From Bacteroidales bacterium (GTDB lineage: Bacteria > Bacteroidota > Bacteroidia > Bacteroidales > ML635J-15), in NCBI GenBank assembly GCA_027858835.1, contig JAQIBY010000139.1, positions 1-64,000 on the forward strand: DNA of 64,000 bases, given 5' to 3'. Positions within the stretch are counted from its first letter, which is position 1; every line of letters starts with the position of its first letter. Positions 30,819 through 41,300 of the stretch are shown here, in pieces. Both the position numbers and the translations under genes were made by a program. Under the pieces are notes generated by a model. It had not been told where the DNA came from, did not search any database, and saw nothing but the letters and a program-made list of their open reading frames with translations.

Positions 30819-32366
30819 ATGAAACATTTTATGCTAATATCACTCGGAATTATTATCCTCGCCTCAGGATGCACTACCAGTGTATATCTTGGTGAAGGAT
30901 ATGGTTATGATGATGTGTATTATTCTCCTGGAAAGGAAATAGTTGCAGAATCAAATAATAACAATCAAAATATGAACTCGGGAACTATCAATTCATCCCA
31001 ATATGAAGATCCTGCTGGGACAAATCAGTATGCTGATGATACCTATGCTGATGATACCTATTATGATGATGGGTATTATGAGGAAGATGGATATTATGAA
31101 GAAGATGGATATTATGAAGACGGTGAGTATTATTCCGAAGATTCCGCTTATTATGAAGACGGGAATTATGTTGAAAATAATTACTATTATGGTGACCAAT
31201 ATTCTTACTCTGATAGGTTAAGGCGATTTCACGGGGCATATTATTATGATCCATTTTATTATGATTCCTACTATTTCGGTTTTAATTGGAGTTGGAGTAA
31301 TCCTTGGTACACTCCCTGGTATGGTATAGGTTATCATCCACATTATTCATGGCATAATCCGTATTATAATCCCTATTATTATGGTTACAGTCCTTATTGG
31401 AATGGATACTTGACCGGTTATTATGCCGGTGGTGGTGGTTCCAATGACTATTGGGGTGATTCAGATGATGATAATGATAATTATTTTGGACATCGTGGCT
31501 CTGTTGGTGGTGATGGAAGTGGCGCGAGTGGAAATCGCCAGCCGGGAGACACTCGTACCGGTTCGAAAACTGACAATGTCAGTGCAGTGAATGCTAGCCG
31601 TGAAAGTGCAAACTCAGAAGCCATTTCCGGTAGAGGCGCTGGAACTTCTACTAGTCAATTAGACAGAAAAGAAGATGGTGCTAAGCCGGATGTAAACAAA
31701 AAACCGACTGAAGGCAGAGTATCTGGTTCAGAGCGAATTCCCGCAAACATTCGTGAAGCGAATAGTAACAGTGGTCGTGTTGCAGCTGAGAAAAAACCAC
31801 AGGTTGATCCGAGAACACGTGCTCCTAAGGGAAATTCAGTGAAGCCAGCTGGATCCTCGAAATCAAATGCACGAGCCCCTCGTTATTACCAAAGACCTCA
31901 AAATAATTCGGGAACTCGCTATAATAATAGCAGAACCTACACTCGTTCAAGTGGTAACTCACCTTCAAACGTGAGATCAAATTCAAACTCACGTAGCTCA
32001 GGTTCTGTAAGAAATAATTCACGTTCAAGAGGTTCATCTTATAGACCTTCAACACGCACAAATAGTAGCTCAAGCCACTCAAGACCATCTTCATCACGAA
32101 GTAATTCAAATTACCGCAGACCATCGAGCAGTTCTTCGAACCGTTCCGGTAGTAGCTACAGAGGTTCTTCTTCAAGTCGTTCATCAGGAAGTAGTTACAG
32201 AAAAAGCGGATCGTCATCATCCAGCCGTTCGTCCGGTAGTAGCTTTAGTGGTGGTTCATCAAGAAGCTCAGGCAGCTCAAGTTCAGGTTCAAGTTCAGGT
32301 TCAAGTTCTGGTTCAAGTTCAGGAAGAAGCTCAGGAAGCAGTAGTAGTAAAGGTGGCAGAAGATAA
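30819..32366 (+). CDS. Low-complexity predicted lipoprotein: Tyr/Asp/Glu-rich, aromatic-rich and Ser/Arg-rich segments
   Basis: Lipobox ILASGC; DDGYYEEDGYYEEDGYYEDG, FYYDSYYFGFNWSWSNPWYTPWYG, then long Ser-rich SSRSSGSS tail. Start moved to MKHFMLI. Confidence 0.75.
   Translation: MKHFMLISLGIIILASGCTTSVYLGEGYGYDDVYYSPGKEIVAESNNNNQNMNSGTINSSQYEDPAGTNQYADDTYADDTYYDDGYYEEDGYYEEDGYYEDGEYYSEDSAYYEDGNYVENNYYYGDQYSYSDRLRRFHGAYYYDPFYYDSYYFGFNWSWSNPWYTPWYGIGYHPHYSWHNPYYNPYYYGYSPYWNGYLTGYYAGGGGSNDYWGDSDDDNDNYFGHRGSVGGDGSGASGNRQPGDTRTGSKTDNVSAVNASRESANSEAISGRGAGTSTSQLDRKEDGAKPDVNKKPTEGRVSGSERIPANIREANSNSGRVAAEKKPQVDPRTRAPKGNSVKPAGSSKSNARAPRYYQRPQNNSGTRYNNSRTYTRSSGNSPSNVRSNSNSRSSGSVRNNSRSRGSSYRPSTRTNSSSSHSRPSSSRSNSNYRRPSSSSSNRSGSSYRGSSSSRSSGSSYRKSGSSSSSRSSGSSFSGGSSRSSGSSSSGSSSGSSSGSSSGRSSGSSSSKGGRR
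32277..32322 (+). repeat. 12-bp tandem repeat (TCAAGTTCAGGT), about 3.8 copies, coding
   Basis: TCAAGTTCAGGT TCAAGTTCAGGT TCAAGTTCTGGT TCAAGTTCAG read directly. Confidence 0.9.
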
Positions 32367-32396
32367 TATTTGTTTAACTAAAGAAAGTTTAAGACA

Positions 32397-33842
32397 ATGA
32401 AAAGATACAGCCTTATAATAGCAATTTTTGCGTTCAGCCTAACAGCATTTGGACAAAATCAGGTGGATGCATTGCGTTACTCCGCATTGGATGGAACAGG
32501 AACAGCAAGGTTTACCTCCATGGCAGGTGCGTTTAGTAGTTTGGGCGGCGATTTTTCTGCCATTAGCCTAAATCCTGCCGGGCTTGGAGTATATCGCAGC
32601 TCTGAATTTACCTTTACACCTTCTATTTCTTATACGAGAAGTCAGTCTGATTTCTTAAGCAATAGCGAAACTGACTTTACTTATAATGTAAACATGGGTA
32701 ATATTGGATATGTCGGAACCATATTAATTGATGATGATGAATATGCCCTCAAAAGTATGAGTTTTGGATTCGGTTATAATAATCTTAATAATTTTGATGA
32801 AGTTATTGAAATTGAAGGTGAAAATACGATTAATTCAATGACGGATCATTTTGCCTCCAGAGCGAGCGGTAGCGATTATTCCTCATTTGATAATTTTTAT
32901 TTGTCACCCGCATGGGAAACTTACCTGTTTGATCCCATTGTTCCTGATACAAATGTTTATATGAGTGCTTACGATGCAAGAGGTCAGTCACAACGTATGG
33001 ATATTAACCGCAAAGGACATATGGGAGAATATGTTTTCTCTATGGGATTGAATTTTAATCATGAGTTGTATATTGGTGCAAGTTTTGGAATTCAAAATGT
33101 AAGTTTTTCTCAAAATATCTTTTATAAAGAGGAAGATCCTGATAATTTAATTACTGATTTTAACTCCTTTAATTATACCGATCGCTTGGAAGCTGACGGT
33201 ACCGGTTACAATTTTAAAATTGGTGCAATTTATCGCCCGATTGATTGGATGAGAGTTTCTGCAGCATTGCATACTCCTACATTTTATAATATGTACGAAG
33301 AGTACAGTACCAATTTTAGCTCCACTTTTGTTGACACATCATATAGTTATGCATCTCCATCAGGATATTTTAGTTACAGTTTGATTTCTCCACTTCGTGT
33401 AGTTACAGGAATGTCTTTTATTGTGATGGATCAGGCAATTGTTAGTCTTGATTATGAATTTCTGGATTATTCAATCAGCAAATTGCGTTCAGACGATTAT
33501 TCTTTTAATGCGGAAAATGATGCTATACAGGATGCATTTAAAGCATCACATGCGTTTAAAGTGGGAGCAGAGTACAAGCTTGGTTTAATTGCATTGCGCG
33601 GTGGATATTCTTATATTACAAATCCTTATGCAACTGGACAGCTGAATTCAGGCAATGATTTAATGAAATTTTCCGGTGGATTTGGTTTCAGAACGCAAAG
33701 TTTCTTTTTTGATATGGCTTATGTGTATCAAAACAAATCAAACAAATATTTAATGTATGAAGGATACGAGTTGGATGCACCCGAAGCAAATATTGATCGG
33801 TTAAGACATTCCGTGTTGGCAACCATTGGCTTTAGGTTTTAA
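32397..33842 (+). CDS. Outer-membrane beta-barrel transporter of the OmpP1/FadL type
   Basis: ALDGTGTARFTSMAGAFSSLGGDFSAISLNPAGLGVYRSSEFTFTPS; alternating beta-strand pattern; terminal aromatic IGFRF. Confidence 0.85.
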   Translation: MKRYSLIIAIFAFSLTAFGQNQVDALRYSALDGTGTARFTSMAGAFSSLGGDFSAISLNPAGLGVYRSSEFTFTPSISYTRSQSDFLSNSETDFTYNVNMGNIGYVGTILIDDDEYALKSMSFGFGYNNLNNFDEVIEIEGENTINSMTDHFASRASGSDYSSFDNFYLSPAWETYLFDPIVPDTNVYMSAYDARGQSQRMDINRKGHMGEYVFSMGLNFNHELYIGASFGIQNVSFSQNIFYKEEDPDNLITDFNSFNYTDRLEADGTGYNFKIGAIYRPIDWMRVSAALHTPTFYNMYEEYSTNFSSTFVDTSYSYASPSGYFSYSLISPLRVVTGMSFIVMDQAIVSLDYEFLDYSISKLRSDDYSFNAENDAIQDAFKASHAFKVGAEYKLGLIALRGGYSYITNPYATGQLNSGNDLMKFSGGFGFRTQSFFFDMAYVYQNKSNKYLMYEGYELDAPEANIDRLRHSVLATIGFRF

Positions 33843-33870
33843 TTGAAATAATTGACAACACTGTCTGTCA

Positions 33871-33902
33871 GAGAGTCCGAAGTAATTCGGGCTCTTTTTT
33901 TT
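33871..33902 (+). terminator. Rho-independent terminator
   Basis: GAGAGTCCGAA gtaa TTCGGGCTCTTTTTTTT. Confidence 0.85.
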
Positions 33903-34204
33903 AATGAAAAATGGGAGCCGAATTCCGACTCCCATGTCAATAAAGTTAACATACATCGCACCAATTAACTTCACAGGTTTTTAATAAGACGAAGAAGTGT
34001 TGCAAAACGTTGTCTCAAAATTTATTTTTTTTAGTTAAGACGAAGAAATTGTGAAGTTTTGTCTGTTGTTTGGATTTAGTCATGTGGTGCAAATTGGATG
34101 AGAAATCGGTAATGCTTGATGCTTGCTTGAAATCTGTATGTCAGGATATTCTGATCTTTTAAAAATATCTCAGCGCATTGATTTTTCTTCTCGTTTATAA
34201 ATTG

Positions 34205-34212
34205 TACCTTTG
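34205..34212 (+). promoter_or_regulatory. Candidate Bacteroidota -7 element (TAnnTTTG)
   Basis: TACCTTTG upstream of the arginine deiminase start. No clear -33 element at canonical spacing. Confidence 0.4.
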
Positions 34213-34228
34213 CAGCTTCAAAAATGTG

Positions 34229-35497
34229 ATGATTATGACTTCAAATGCGCTTCAAGTTAGACTGAATTCTGAAATTGGAAAATTAAATGGTGTAATATTA
34301 CATACGCCCGGTGCTGAGGTGCAAAACATGACACCTGAAAATGCAGAACGAGCACTGTACAGCGATATTCTTAATTTAAACGTGGCTCAGCAGGAATACC
34401 AACAGCTTTCCGGTTTTCTTGAAAAAGTTACTAATACATACCAGATAAAGGATTTGTTACACGATATTTTGCAAAATAGCAGGATTCGTGAAAATTTAAT
34501 TGATCGGATTTGTGAAAATGAATCTGTGAGTTTGCAGCGTCATTTACTTGATAATATGAATGACGAAGAGCTTGCGCGGCAAATGGTTGAAGGTGTTAAG
34601 ATGGTTAAAGATACTTTAACCTCTTATTTAAAAAAAGATAGATACACATTGCGACCATTACATAATTTCTTTTTTACACGTGATGCTTCAATGGCAATTA
34701 ATGAAAAAGTTTTAATTGGACGTATGGCCAATAAAGTTCGTGAGCGTGAATCTATAATTATGCAAGCAATTTTTGATTTTCATCCCAATTTCGCTACTCA
34801 AACCGTAAATCCGGTTGAAGATGAGTTGTTTAATGATAAAATTACCATTGAGGGAGGTGATGTTTTGGTTGCAAGAGAAGATGTACTTGTCATTGGAAAC
34901 GGTTCCCGTACGACATCTCAGGGAATCGATTTTATATTGAAACGTCTGCGTCAACGGAAAGAATCCATGCATATTATTGTTCAGGAGTTGCCGCATACAC
35001 CGGAATCGTTTATCCATTTAGATATGGTGTTTACTTTTTTGGATATGGATAAATGTATGGTGTATGAGCCGGTTATTTTAAAACCCAGCCGATATCAGGT
35101 AATTCATATTGCGGTTACCAATGGAGTGGTGAAAATATCTGAAGAAGAGAACATTCTAAAAGCACTGCAAAAGCTCGGCATTGATCTTGAGCCGACAATG
35201 TGTGGAGGTGTTTCAGATCCGTGGGTTCAGCAGCGCGAACAATGGCACAGCGGCGCGAATTTCTTTGCATTTGCTCCAGGAAAAATTGTTGGTTATGGTC
35301 GAAATGAATATACAATTCAAGAGCTTAACAAACATGGCTTTGAAGTCATAACAGCTGATGATGTAATTAAAGGGAAAAAACATCCGGATGATTATAAACG
35401 TTGTGTTGTTACATTGGAAGGTTCTGAGCTGCCAAGAGGCGGAGGTGGTGCTCGCTGTATGACAATGCCGTTTAATCGTGACGATATCGCTTGGTAA
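34229..35497 (+). CDS. arcA: Arginine deiminase
   Basis: GKLNGVILHTPGAEVQNMTP, LHNFFFTRDASMAIN, FIHLDMVFTFLD, terminal GGGGARCMTMPFNRDDI with the catalytic Cys. Confidence 0.93.
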   Translation: MIMTSNALQVRLNSEIGKLNGVILHTPGAEVQNMTPENAERALYSDILNLNVAQQEYQQLSGFLEKVTNTYQIKDLLHDILQNSRIRENLIDRICENESVSLQRHLLDNMNDEELARQMVEGVKMVKDTLTSYLKKDRYTLRPLHNFFFTRDASMAINEKVLIGRMANKVRERESIIMQAIFDFHPNFATQTVNPVEDELFNDKITIEGGDVLVAREDVLVIGNGSRTTSQGIDFILKRLRQRKESMHIIVQELPHTPESFIHLDMVFTFLDMDKCMVYEPVILKPSRYQVIHIAVTNGVVKISEEENILKALQKLGIDLEPTMCGGVSDPWVQQREQWHSGANFFAFAPGKIVGYGRNEYTIQELNKHGFEVITADDVIKGKKHPDDYKRCVVTLEGSELPRGGGGARCMTMPFNRDDIAW

Positions 35498-35524
35498 CAT
35501 TGTTCTTCTTTCAGAATAAATTCC

Positions 35525-36124
35525 TTATTCTTCGTTTTCTATTTCCTTTTCGGTTTTTAGCAGCTCGGTTTTTATCCGTTCTGAATCCTCATCAATTGAT
35601 GTTCTTATGTCCGATAAGGCTTCTGTAATGCTTTCGTACAGCACTTTGTCATATGCTGATGTCCAATTGAAACCATAATATAATCCAATGCTTGCTTTTC
35701 CCGTTCCTCGGGCAGTGTACTTCCCAATCAGTCTGCCTTTTAAGTCGATAATTCGAATTTCAATTTCAATTGTGCGATTAATTCTGTGCATTGGCAAACC
35801 AACTAAATTTAATGTGTATAGTGATAAACCGGATAAAATAATATATCCCATTCCTGATTTATTTTCAACGACGCGGCTGCTGTAAAATGCTGATCCGAAT
35901 TTATCCCCGTAAGGATTCATGATGTTTTCTTCCATTTCTTGTCGAAATAATCGAAATTCCGTTTCGCTGAGGATTTCAGTGTAATATTCGGTGCCGGCAT
36001 ATAATTGCAAATTTGGAATTTGCGGATTAATCGGGGCTTTTTCTTGCTCTAAACTTATCGGGCTCCAGCTACGACATCCAACAATTAATACTGAAACAAA
36101 AAATAGCAATGCAAGTTTTTTCAT
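35525..36124 (-). CDS. Predicted lipoprotein of unknown function
   Basis: MKKLALLFFVSVLIVGCRSW lipobox; start moved inside the ORF. Confidence 0.75.
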   Translation of the reverse strand: MKKLALLFFVSVLIVGCRSWSPISLEQEKAPINPQIPNLQLYAGTEYYTEILSETEFRLFRQEMEENIMNPYGDKFGSAFYSSRVVENKSGMGYIILSGLSLYTLNLVGLPMHRINRTIEIEIRIIDLKGRLIGKYTARGTGKASIGLYYGFNWTSAYDKVLYESITEALSDIRTSIDEDSERIKTELLKTEKEIENEE

Positions 36125-36263
36125 TCGAATTCTTATTGTGATTTTGTTGTATGCAGCAAAAATCATGCTAAATCGTGTTTGTCACGAATATCTGAAATGT
36201 ATCTTGTTGTTCAAATATTACAAGCTCGATTCCATCACGCAAGCCTAATGACAACTTGCTGCA

Positions 36264-36329
36264 ATCAAAAAACAGAGTGAGTTTTGTACTGAGTGTTTTT
36301 TCACACTCTATACTCACTCTCACTCTGTT
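36264..36329 (-). terminator. Long-stem terminator downstream of tRNA-Arg
   Basis: Minus strand AACAGAGTGAG...CTCACTCTGTT with inner GAGTGTgaaaaaACACTC, followed by TTTTTTG. Confidence 0.65.
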
Positions 36330-36333
36330 ATTG

Positions 36334-36406
36334 TGATCCCGGGAGGACTCGAACCCCCATCATAAGAACCGGAATCTTACATTCTATCCAGTTGAACTAC
36401 GGGACC
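36334..36406 (-). tRNA. tRNA-Arg (anticodon CCG)
   Basis: Cloverleaf on minus strand: GGTCCCG TA GTTC AACTGGATA GAAT G TAAGA TTCCGGT TCTTA TGATG GGGGG TTCGAGT CCTCC CGGGATC A; no encoded CCA. Confidence 0.93.
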
Positions 36407-36481
36407 GATATTAATTGCAAAAATACAATTTTTATTTGTAAACGAAATTAATTATCTTTAAAGGTTGAAAATTATTCGAAT

Positions 36482-37879
36482 ATGTCTCGAATTGTAAGGG
36501 TGCTAATATTAATTGCTGTGCTTTCTGCTTTTTTTAAGCCTTTGAATGCACAAGTGTCAGATGCAGGATATGATTTGCTGATCGCTGCGGATACAGGAAG
36601 TATTAAGCAGGTTCGTGTTGCTTTGTTGGAAGGAGCCCATGTGAATTTTCGCTCAGATGAGGGCATTTCTGCGCTTATGTATGCTTCTGCTTCAGGCCAT
36701 TTGGATATTGTACAATTATTGATTGATGAAAGGGCTGATGTGAATACAAAACCCTATCATTCAATTCAAACCGCTTTATATTCAGCTGTGGTGAATGGGC
36801 ATGTTGAAATTGCCGAATTACTCATATTGAATGGAGCAAAAATGAATATTACCAATTCATTTAAAAATAATTTACTGCATCTTGCTGCACAAAACTATGT
36901 TTGGGAAATGCTTGACCTACTGCTCTATTATGATATGAAGGTGGATGCAATAGATGAGGATAACCGAACAGCCTTACATCATGCCGCCTTTTTCGGAATG
37001 GAGGGAAACATTAGTGTCTTACTTGATAATGGCGCAAATATCAGTCATTTAGATGAAGACGGAAATTCCGCCCTGCATATTGCTGCTATTAACGGGTTTG
37101 TTGAAGCAGTGAAAGTTTTGGTTGAAGAAGAAAGCTTCATTGAATTAAAAAATGAAGCCGGTTTTACGCCACTCGATCTTTCTTCAATGAAAGGACATGA
37201 GGGAGTCGCAAAATATTTATTGGATAATGGCGCTCAAATTAATGATAGCATTCAAAAATCATTTAACACCTTAACGCTCGCACGTAAGAGCGGAAATAAG
37301 GCAGTGGTTAAGTTACTCAAGTCACATGGTGCACATCCGAATATGCATCCCTATTTTAACAGCATGAGTTTGGGGGTGGGTTATTCAACCAATTTTGATG
37401 ATTCGTTTATAACTGTTTCCGCAAGTATCCATGAAGATAAAACCAATATAGATTTTGAATTACGATTTGCGTCTCGAGTTAATGAGTATCAGGTCATGTT
37501 TATAAACGATCCCAATCAATATGTTTTATATTATGAAGATCGATACATGTTGGGTGTCGGCATATTAAAGAATTTCGATTATTACAAACCCTTGTCCGGA
37601 GGTCGATACGGAGTGGTTCTAGGGGTACATCATTATTTTTCGAAATCAACGATTATTGGAGAGAGAATACAACCGGTTCCTGATTTTTTTCCGGGGTTTA
37701 CAGGCGGATTATCCGTAAAATATGATATGTTCAAGTTTGGATTGAATTATGAATACTTGCCTGTACCAATCGAAATTTACAATCCTCCGGTTGAAGTTTA
37801 CAGTCCGCATCGTATGACAATTAATTTTAAAATATATCTCAATTTTAATAATGATTTATATTCTAATGTGCTAATATGA
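36482..37879 (+). CDS. Exported ankyrin-repeat protein with C-terminal putative beta-barrel domain
   Basis: Signal peptide; several ANK repeats (DGNSALHIAAINGFVEAVKVLVEE, TPLDLSSMKGHEGVAKYLLDNGAQIN); C-terminal ~170 aa of amphipathic strands (MSLGVGYSTNF...MTINFKIYLNFNNDLY). Confidence 0.82.
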   Translation: MSRIVRVLILIAVLSAFFKPLNAQVSDAGYDLLIAADTGSIKQVRVALLEGAHVNFRSDEGISALMYASASGHLDIVQLLIDERADVNTKPYHSIQTALYSAVVNGHVEIAELLILNGAKMNITNSFKNNLLHLAAQNYVWEMLDLLLYYDMKVDAIDEDNRTALHHAAFFGMEGNISVLLDNGANISHLDEDGNSALHIAAINGFVEAVKVLVEEESFIELKNEAGFTPLDLSSMKGHEGVAKYLLDNGAQINDSIQKSFNTLTLARKSGNKAVVKLLKSHGAHPNMHPYFNSMSLGVGYSTNFDDSFITVSASIHEDKTNIDFELRFASRVNEYQVMFINDPNQYVLYYEDRYMLGVGILKNFDYYKPLSGGRYGVVLGVHHYFSKSTIIGERIQPVPDFFPGFTGGLSVKYDMFKFGLNYEYLPVPIEIYNPPVEVYSPHRMTINFKIYLNFNNDLYSNVLI

Positions 37880-38313
37880 AAGCAGATATTATTAAAATAG
37901 TGTCTTTGTTGTTCATAAGTACATTGTTGTTTCTCGTACTTACTCGCTGCGAAACAGAACCAATCGATTACGAAAATATTGATTGTAATGATTGTTATGA
38001 AGAGAAGCCAGCCTATTCATATTTAAAAATAACATTCTCGGAAGATATTTGTGATTCTGTTGGTATTACTGTGTACCGTGGTTATGTCAATGAGTCTATG
38101 ATTGAGTGGCAGGGATGGGCAACTAATTCCCCACTTTATCTAGATTATACACCGGTAAATAATTTTTATTCTGTCAAAGCAACCTATTTGATAGATACTG
38201 CATCTATAGGCGTAGTGGATGCTGAAAAGCTTGAAACACATTTGATTAAGGGGGTTTGTGAAAATAATTGCTACATTATTACCGGAGGGGTGTATGATGT
38301 AGAATTAAAATAA
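37876..38313 (+). CDS. Predicted lipoprotein of unknown function
   Basis: N-terminal hydrophobic segment ending FLVLTRC; ATGA overlap with the ankyrin gene. Confidence 0.7.
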   Translation: MKADIIKIVSLLFISTLLFLVLTRCETEPIDYENIDCNDCYEEKPAYSYLKITFSEDICDSVGITVYRGYVNESMIEWQGWATNSPLYLDYTPVNNFYSVKATYLIDTASIGVVDAEKLETHLIKGVCENNCYIITGGVYDVELK

Positions 38314-38376
38314 AATGCTATTTTTAGCATATTGATATTAGGAGATAGTGAATATTTAACCATTAAATAATTGTAT

Positions 38377-41300
38377 ATGAGACGATTAATTAGCCTTTTT
38401 GTTGCAATGTTTTTTATTGCAGCAGCTTTTGGACAAACCGGAATCAAGCTTAGTGATTCAAAAACTGAAATTAAGCTTCGATCAGCAACTCAAACTGGAG
38501 TGCAATTGGAAACTAAATTGCAGGATTTGAAGTTTGAAACGATGCTTACCGATGTCGGAGAATTTGAGGGATTATATGCGGGGAGTCTCCAAAAAGATCA
38601 CGGGATTAGCCCGGGTGCCCCTGACTTGCCAGTATATGCAGGCTTGTTAGAAGTGCCTTATGGTGCAGAAATCGTCGCAACGGTTATCGATTATGATGAA
38701 ACAATCTATAATCTTAATGAATTGGGATTGCAGAAAATTGCTCCTTCTCAACCGTCACTTTCAAAAAGCACTGATCCTGAGTCGGTTCAGTTTGAATACG
38801 ATGCCGCTTTGTATGGTACTGATAGCTGGATAGAACCCGAAATTGTTAGCACAAGTTATCAAGGAGTAATGCGTGGTGTACCCATTGGACAAGTCGTGGT
38901 TCGTCCTTTCCGTTACAATCCAGCGACCAACGAGTTGTCTGTATTGTCAAATATCAAACTTGATATTTCCTTTGAAGGTGCAGACCTCGGATTAACTCTG
39001 GACCAAAAAAATAAATATTATTCCCCGCAGTTTAGCTCGGTTTATAATATGTTATTGAATTATCAACCGCCTGCAAATAAAGATAGCTTTACATCTTACC
39101 CCATTAAATATGTTATTGTAGCTGATCGTGCATTTGAAGTGACATTGCAACCATTTATTCAATGGAAAACCAAATCAGGTTACAATGTAATTGAAGCTTA
39201 TACTGATGATCCTGCAGTAGGTTCAACGACAACAAGTATTCAATCCTATTTACAAGGGTTATATGATGATGGTACCGCTTCTGATCCTGCCCCGAGTTAT
39301 GTGCTGATAGTGGGTGATCATGACGGAGATTACAATGTTCCTGCCCATAGCGGAGAAACCGGATCTCATGTCACAGATTTGTATTACGGCTGTTATGATG
39401 GCGGGAGTGACAATATTCCCGATTTATTTCTCGGGCGTATGTCTGCAAATACAACAACTGAATTACAAAATATTTTGGATAAAATTATTCCTTACGAAAT
39501 GTACACAATCCCTGATGGAACCTATTTAGACCGTTGTATGCTGATTGCCGGTGTTGACGCAACATTTGCTCCAAAGCACGGTGATGGTACACTTAGTTAT
39601 GGGATACGCGAATATTTTAATGAAGCACATGGTTTCTCGGATATCTATGCCTACTATTATGCTTATACCTCCGGTGATTATCATGTGATGAGTTCAAATG
39701 ATGCAGGGGCTTCCGCTGATATTATAAGCAAGATTTCTGACGGTGTGGGTTTTGCCAATTATACAGCACATTGTATGCAATATGGTTGGGCTGATCCGGC
39801 CGTTGTGAATGATGATATCGCAGGATTGAATAATGTGGATGAATATGCTTTTATGATTGCTAACTGTTGTTTGTCATTTAAGTTTGATTATAGCGATTAT
39901 GATGCCTTTGGCGAGCAAATCCTTTATGCGCAAGATAAAGGGGCTGTTAATTATATCGGAACATCCAATAATTCGCTTTGGGATGAAGATGTTTATTGGG
40001 GGATCGGGCTTACCAGCCTAGGTATTACACAAGCTAATGTGCCGAATCATAATTACAGCAATACCGGTCAAGGCGCCTACGATGGTGTCATGCATGAGCA
40101 CGGTGAATCATTTGACGAATGGTTTTTTACCGGAGGACAAATGGTTTTTGCTGCCAATACACAGGTTCAGGCGAGTACCTCAGGCAGCAAACAGTATTAT
40201 TGGGAAATTTATCATAACTCAGGGGATCCTTCCTTGATGCCATTTTTGACACAACCTGAGGCAATGACAGTTTCTTACACTACGCCAATGATAGGAAATA
40301 CGAGTTTGAATGTAAGCTGTGAACCTTATACATATGTTGCAATTTCTCAAGATGGTGTACTTCTCGATGCAAAATGGAGTGGCGCAAACTCTAGCGTTAC
40401 ATTAAGCTTCCCTGCCTTAACTGCAGACGGGGCTTCTGTTGTTGCTACGAAACAAGACCGGGTTCCGCAGGTGGATGATTTTACACCAATTGCTGCTGAC
40501 CCACCGGTTGCAGACTTTAGTGGAACACCATTAACAATCTTCGAAGGCGAATCTGTAACATTTACTGATTTGTCAAGTTCTCCAGCTGAGTGGAGTTGGA
40601 CATTTGGTGATGGAGGTACTTCCACCCAAATAAATCCGGTTTATACATATAATACTGCCGGAACTTATACTGTGAGTTTAACCGTAACAAATCCACTGGA
40701 TTCTGATATAGAAACTAAAGTGGATTACATTACTGTTAATCCAAATACTAATCCCCCAACATCTGATTTTGTCGCTGATCAAACGACAGTTACAATGGGA
40801 ACGACTGTTAACTTTACTGACTTGTCGGCTAATTTGCCAACATCATGGGAGTGGACATTTGATGGAGGAGATATTGCAAGTTCAACAGATCAAAACCCAT
40901 CGGTTGTGTATGATACCCCCGGGACTTACACTGTTGAGCTAACTGCTAGTAATACATACGGACAAGGTACAACAGAAACCAAAGTGGATTATATTACGGT
41001 AACTTTGCCGGATTATTGCGATGCAGGTTCTGGTGATGCCGGCTTTGAAAATATTTCAAATGTGGAGCTGGGTACAATAAATAATGGCAGTACTGCAAGT
41101 ACATATACTGATTTTACTGCGATATCAACGGATGCTTTTGCTGGAGATGATTTGACGCTGACTGTTACAGTTGGTGGTGGTTATGCTACCGACTTCCTAA
41201 TGGTTTGGGCAGATTGGAATCGCGATGGAGATTTTGCTGATGCAAATGAAGACATTTGGACATCTGCTCAAGGAACAGGACCCTATTCAACAACTATTAC

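Noticed and set aside
31003-31221. Overlapping repeat-rich ORFs (Ile/Met-rich) in other frames of 30988-31254
   Set aside because: These are alternate-frame translations of the tandem GATGGATATTATGAAGAA coding repeats.
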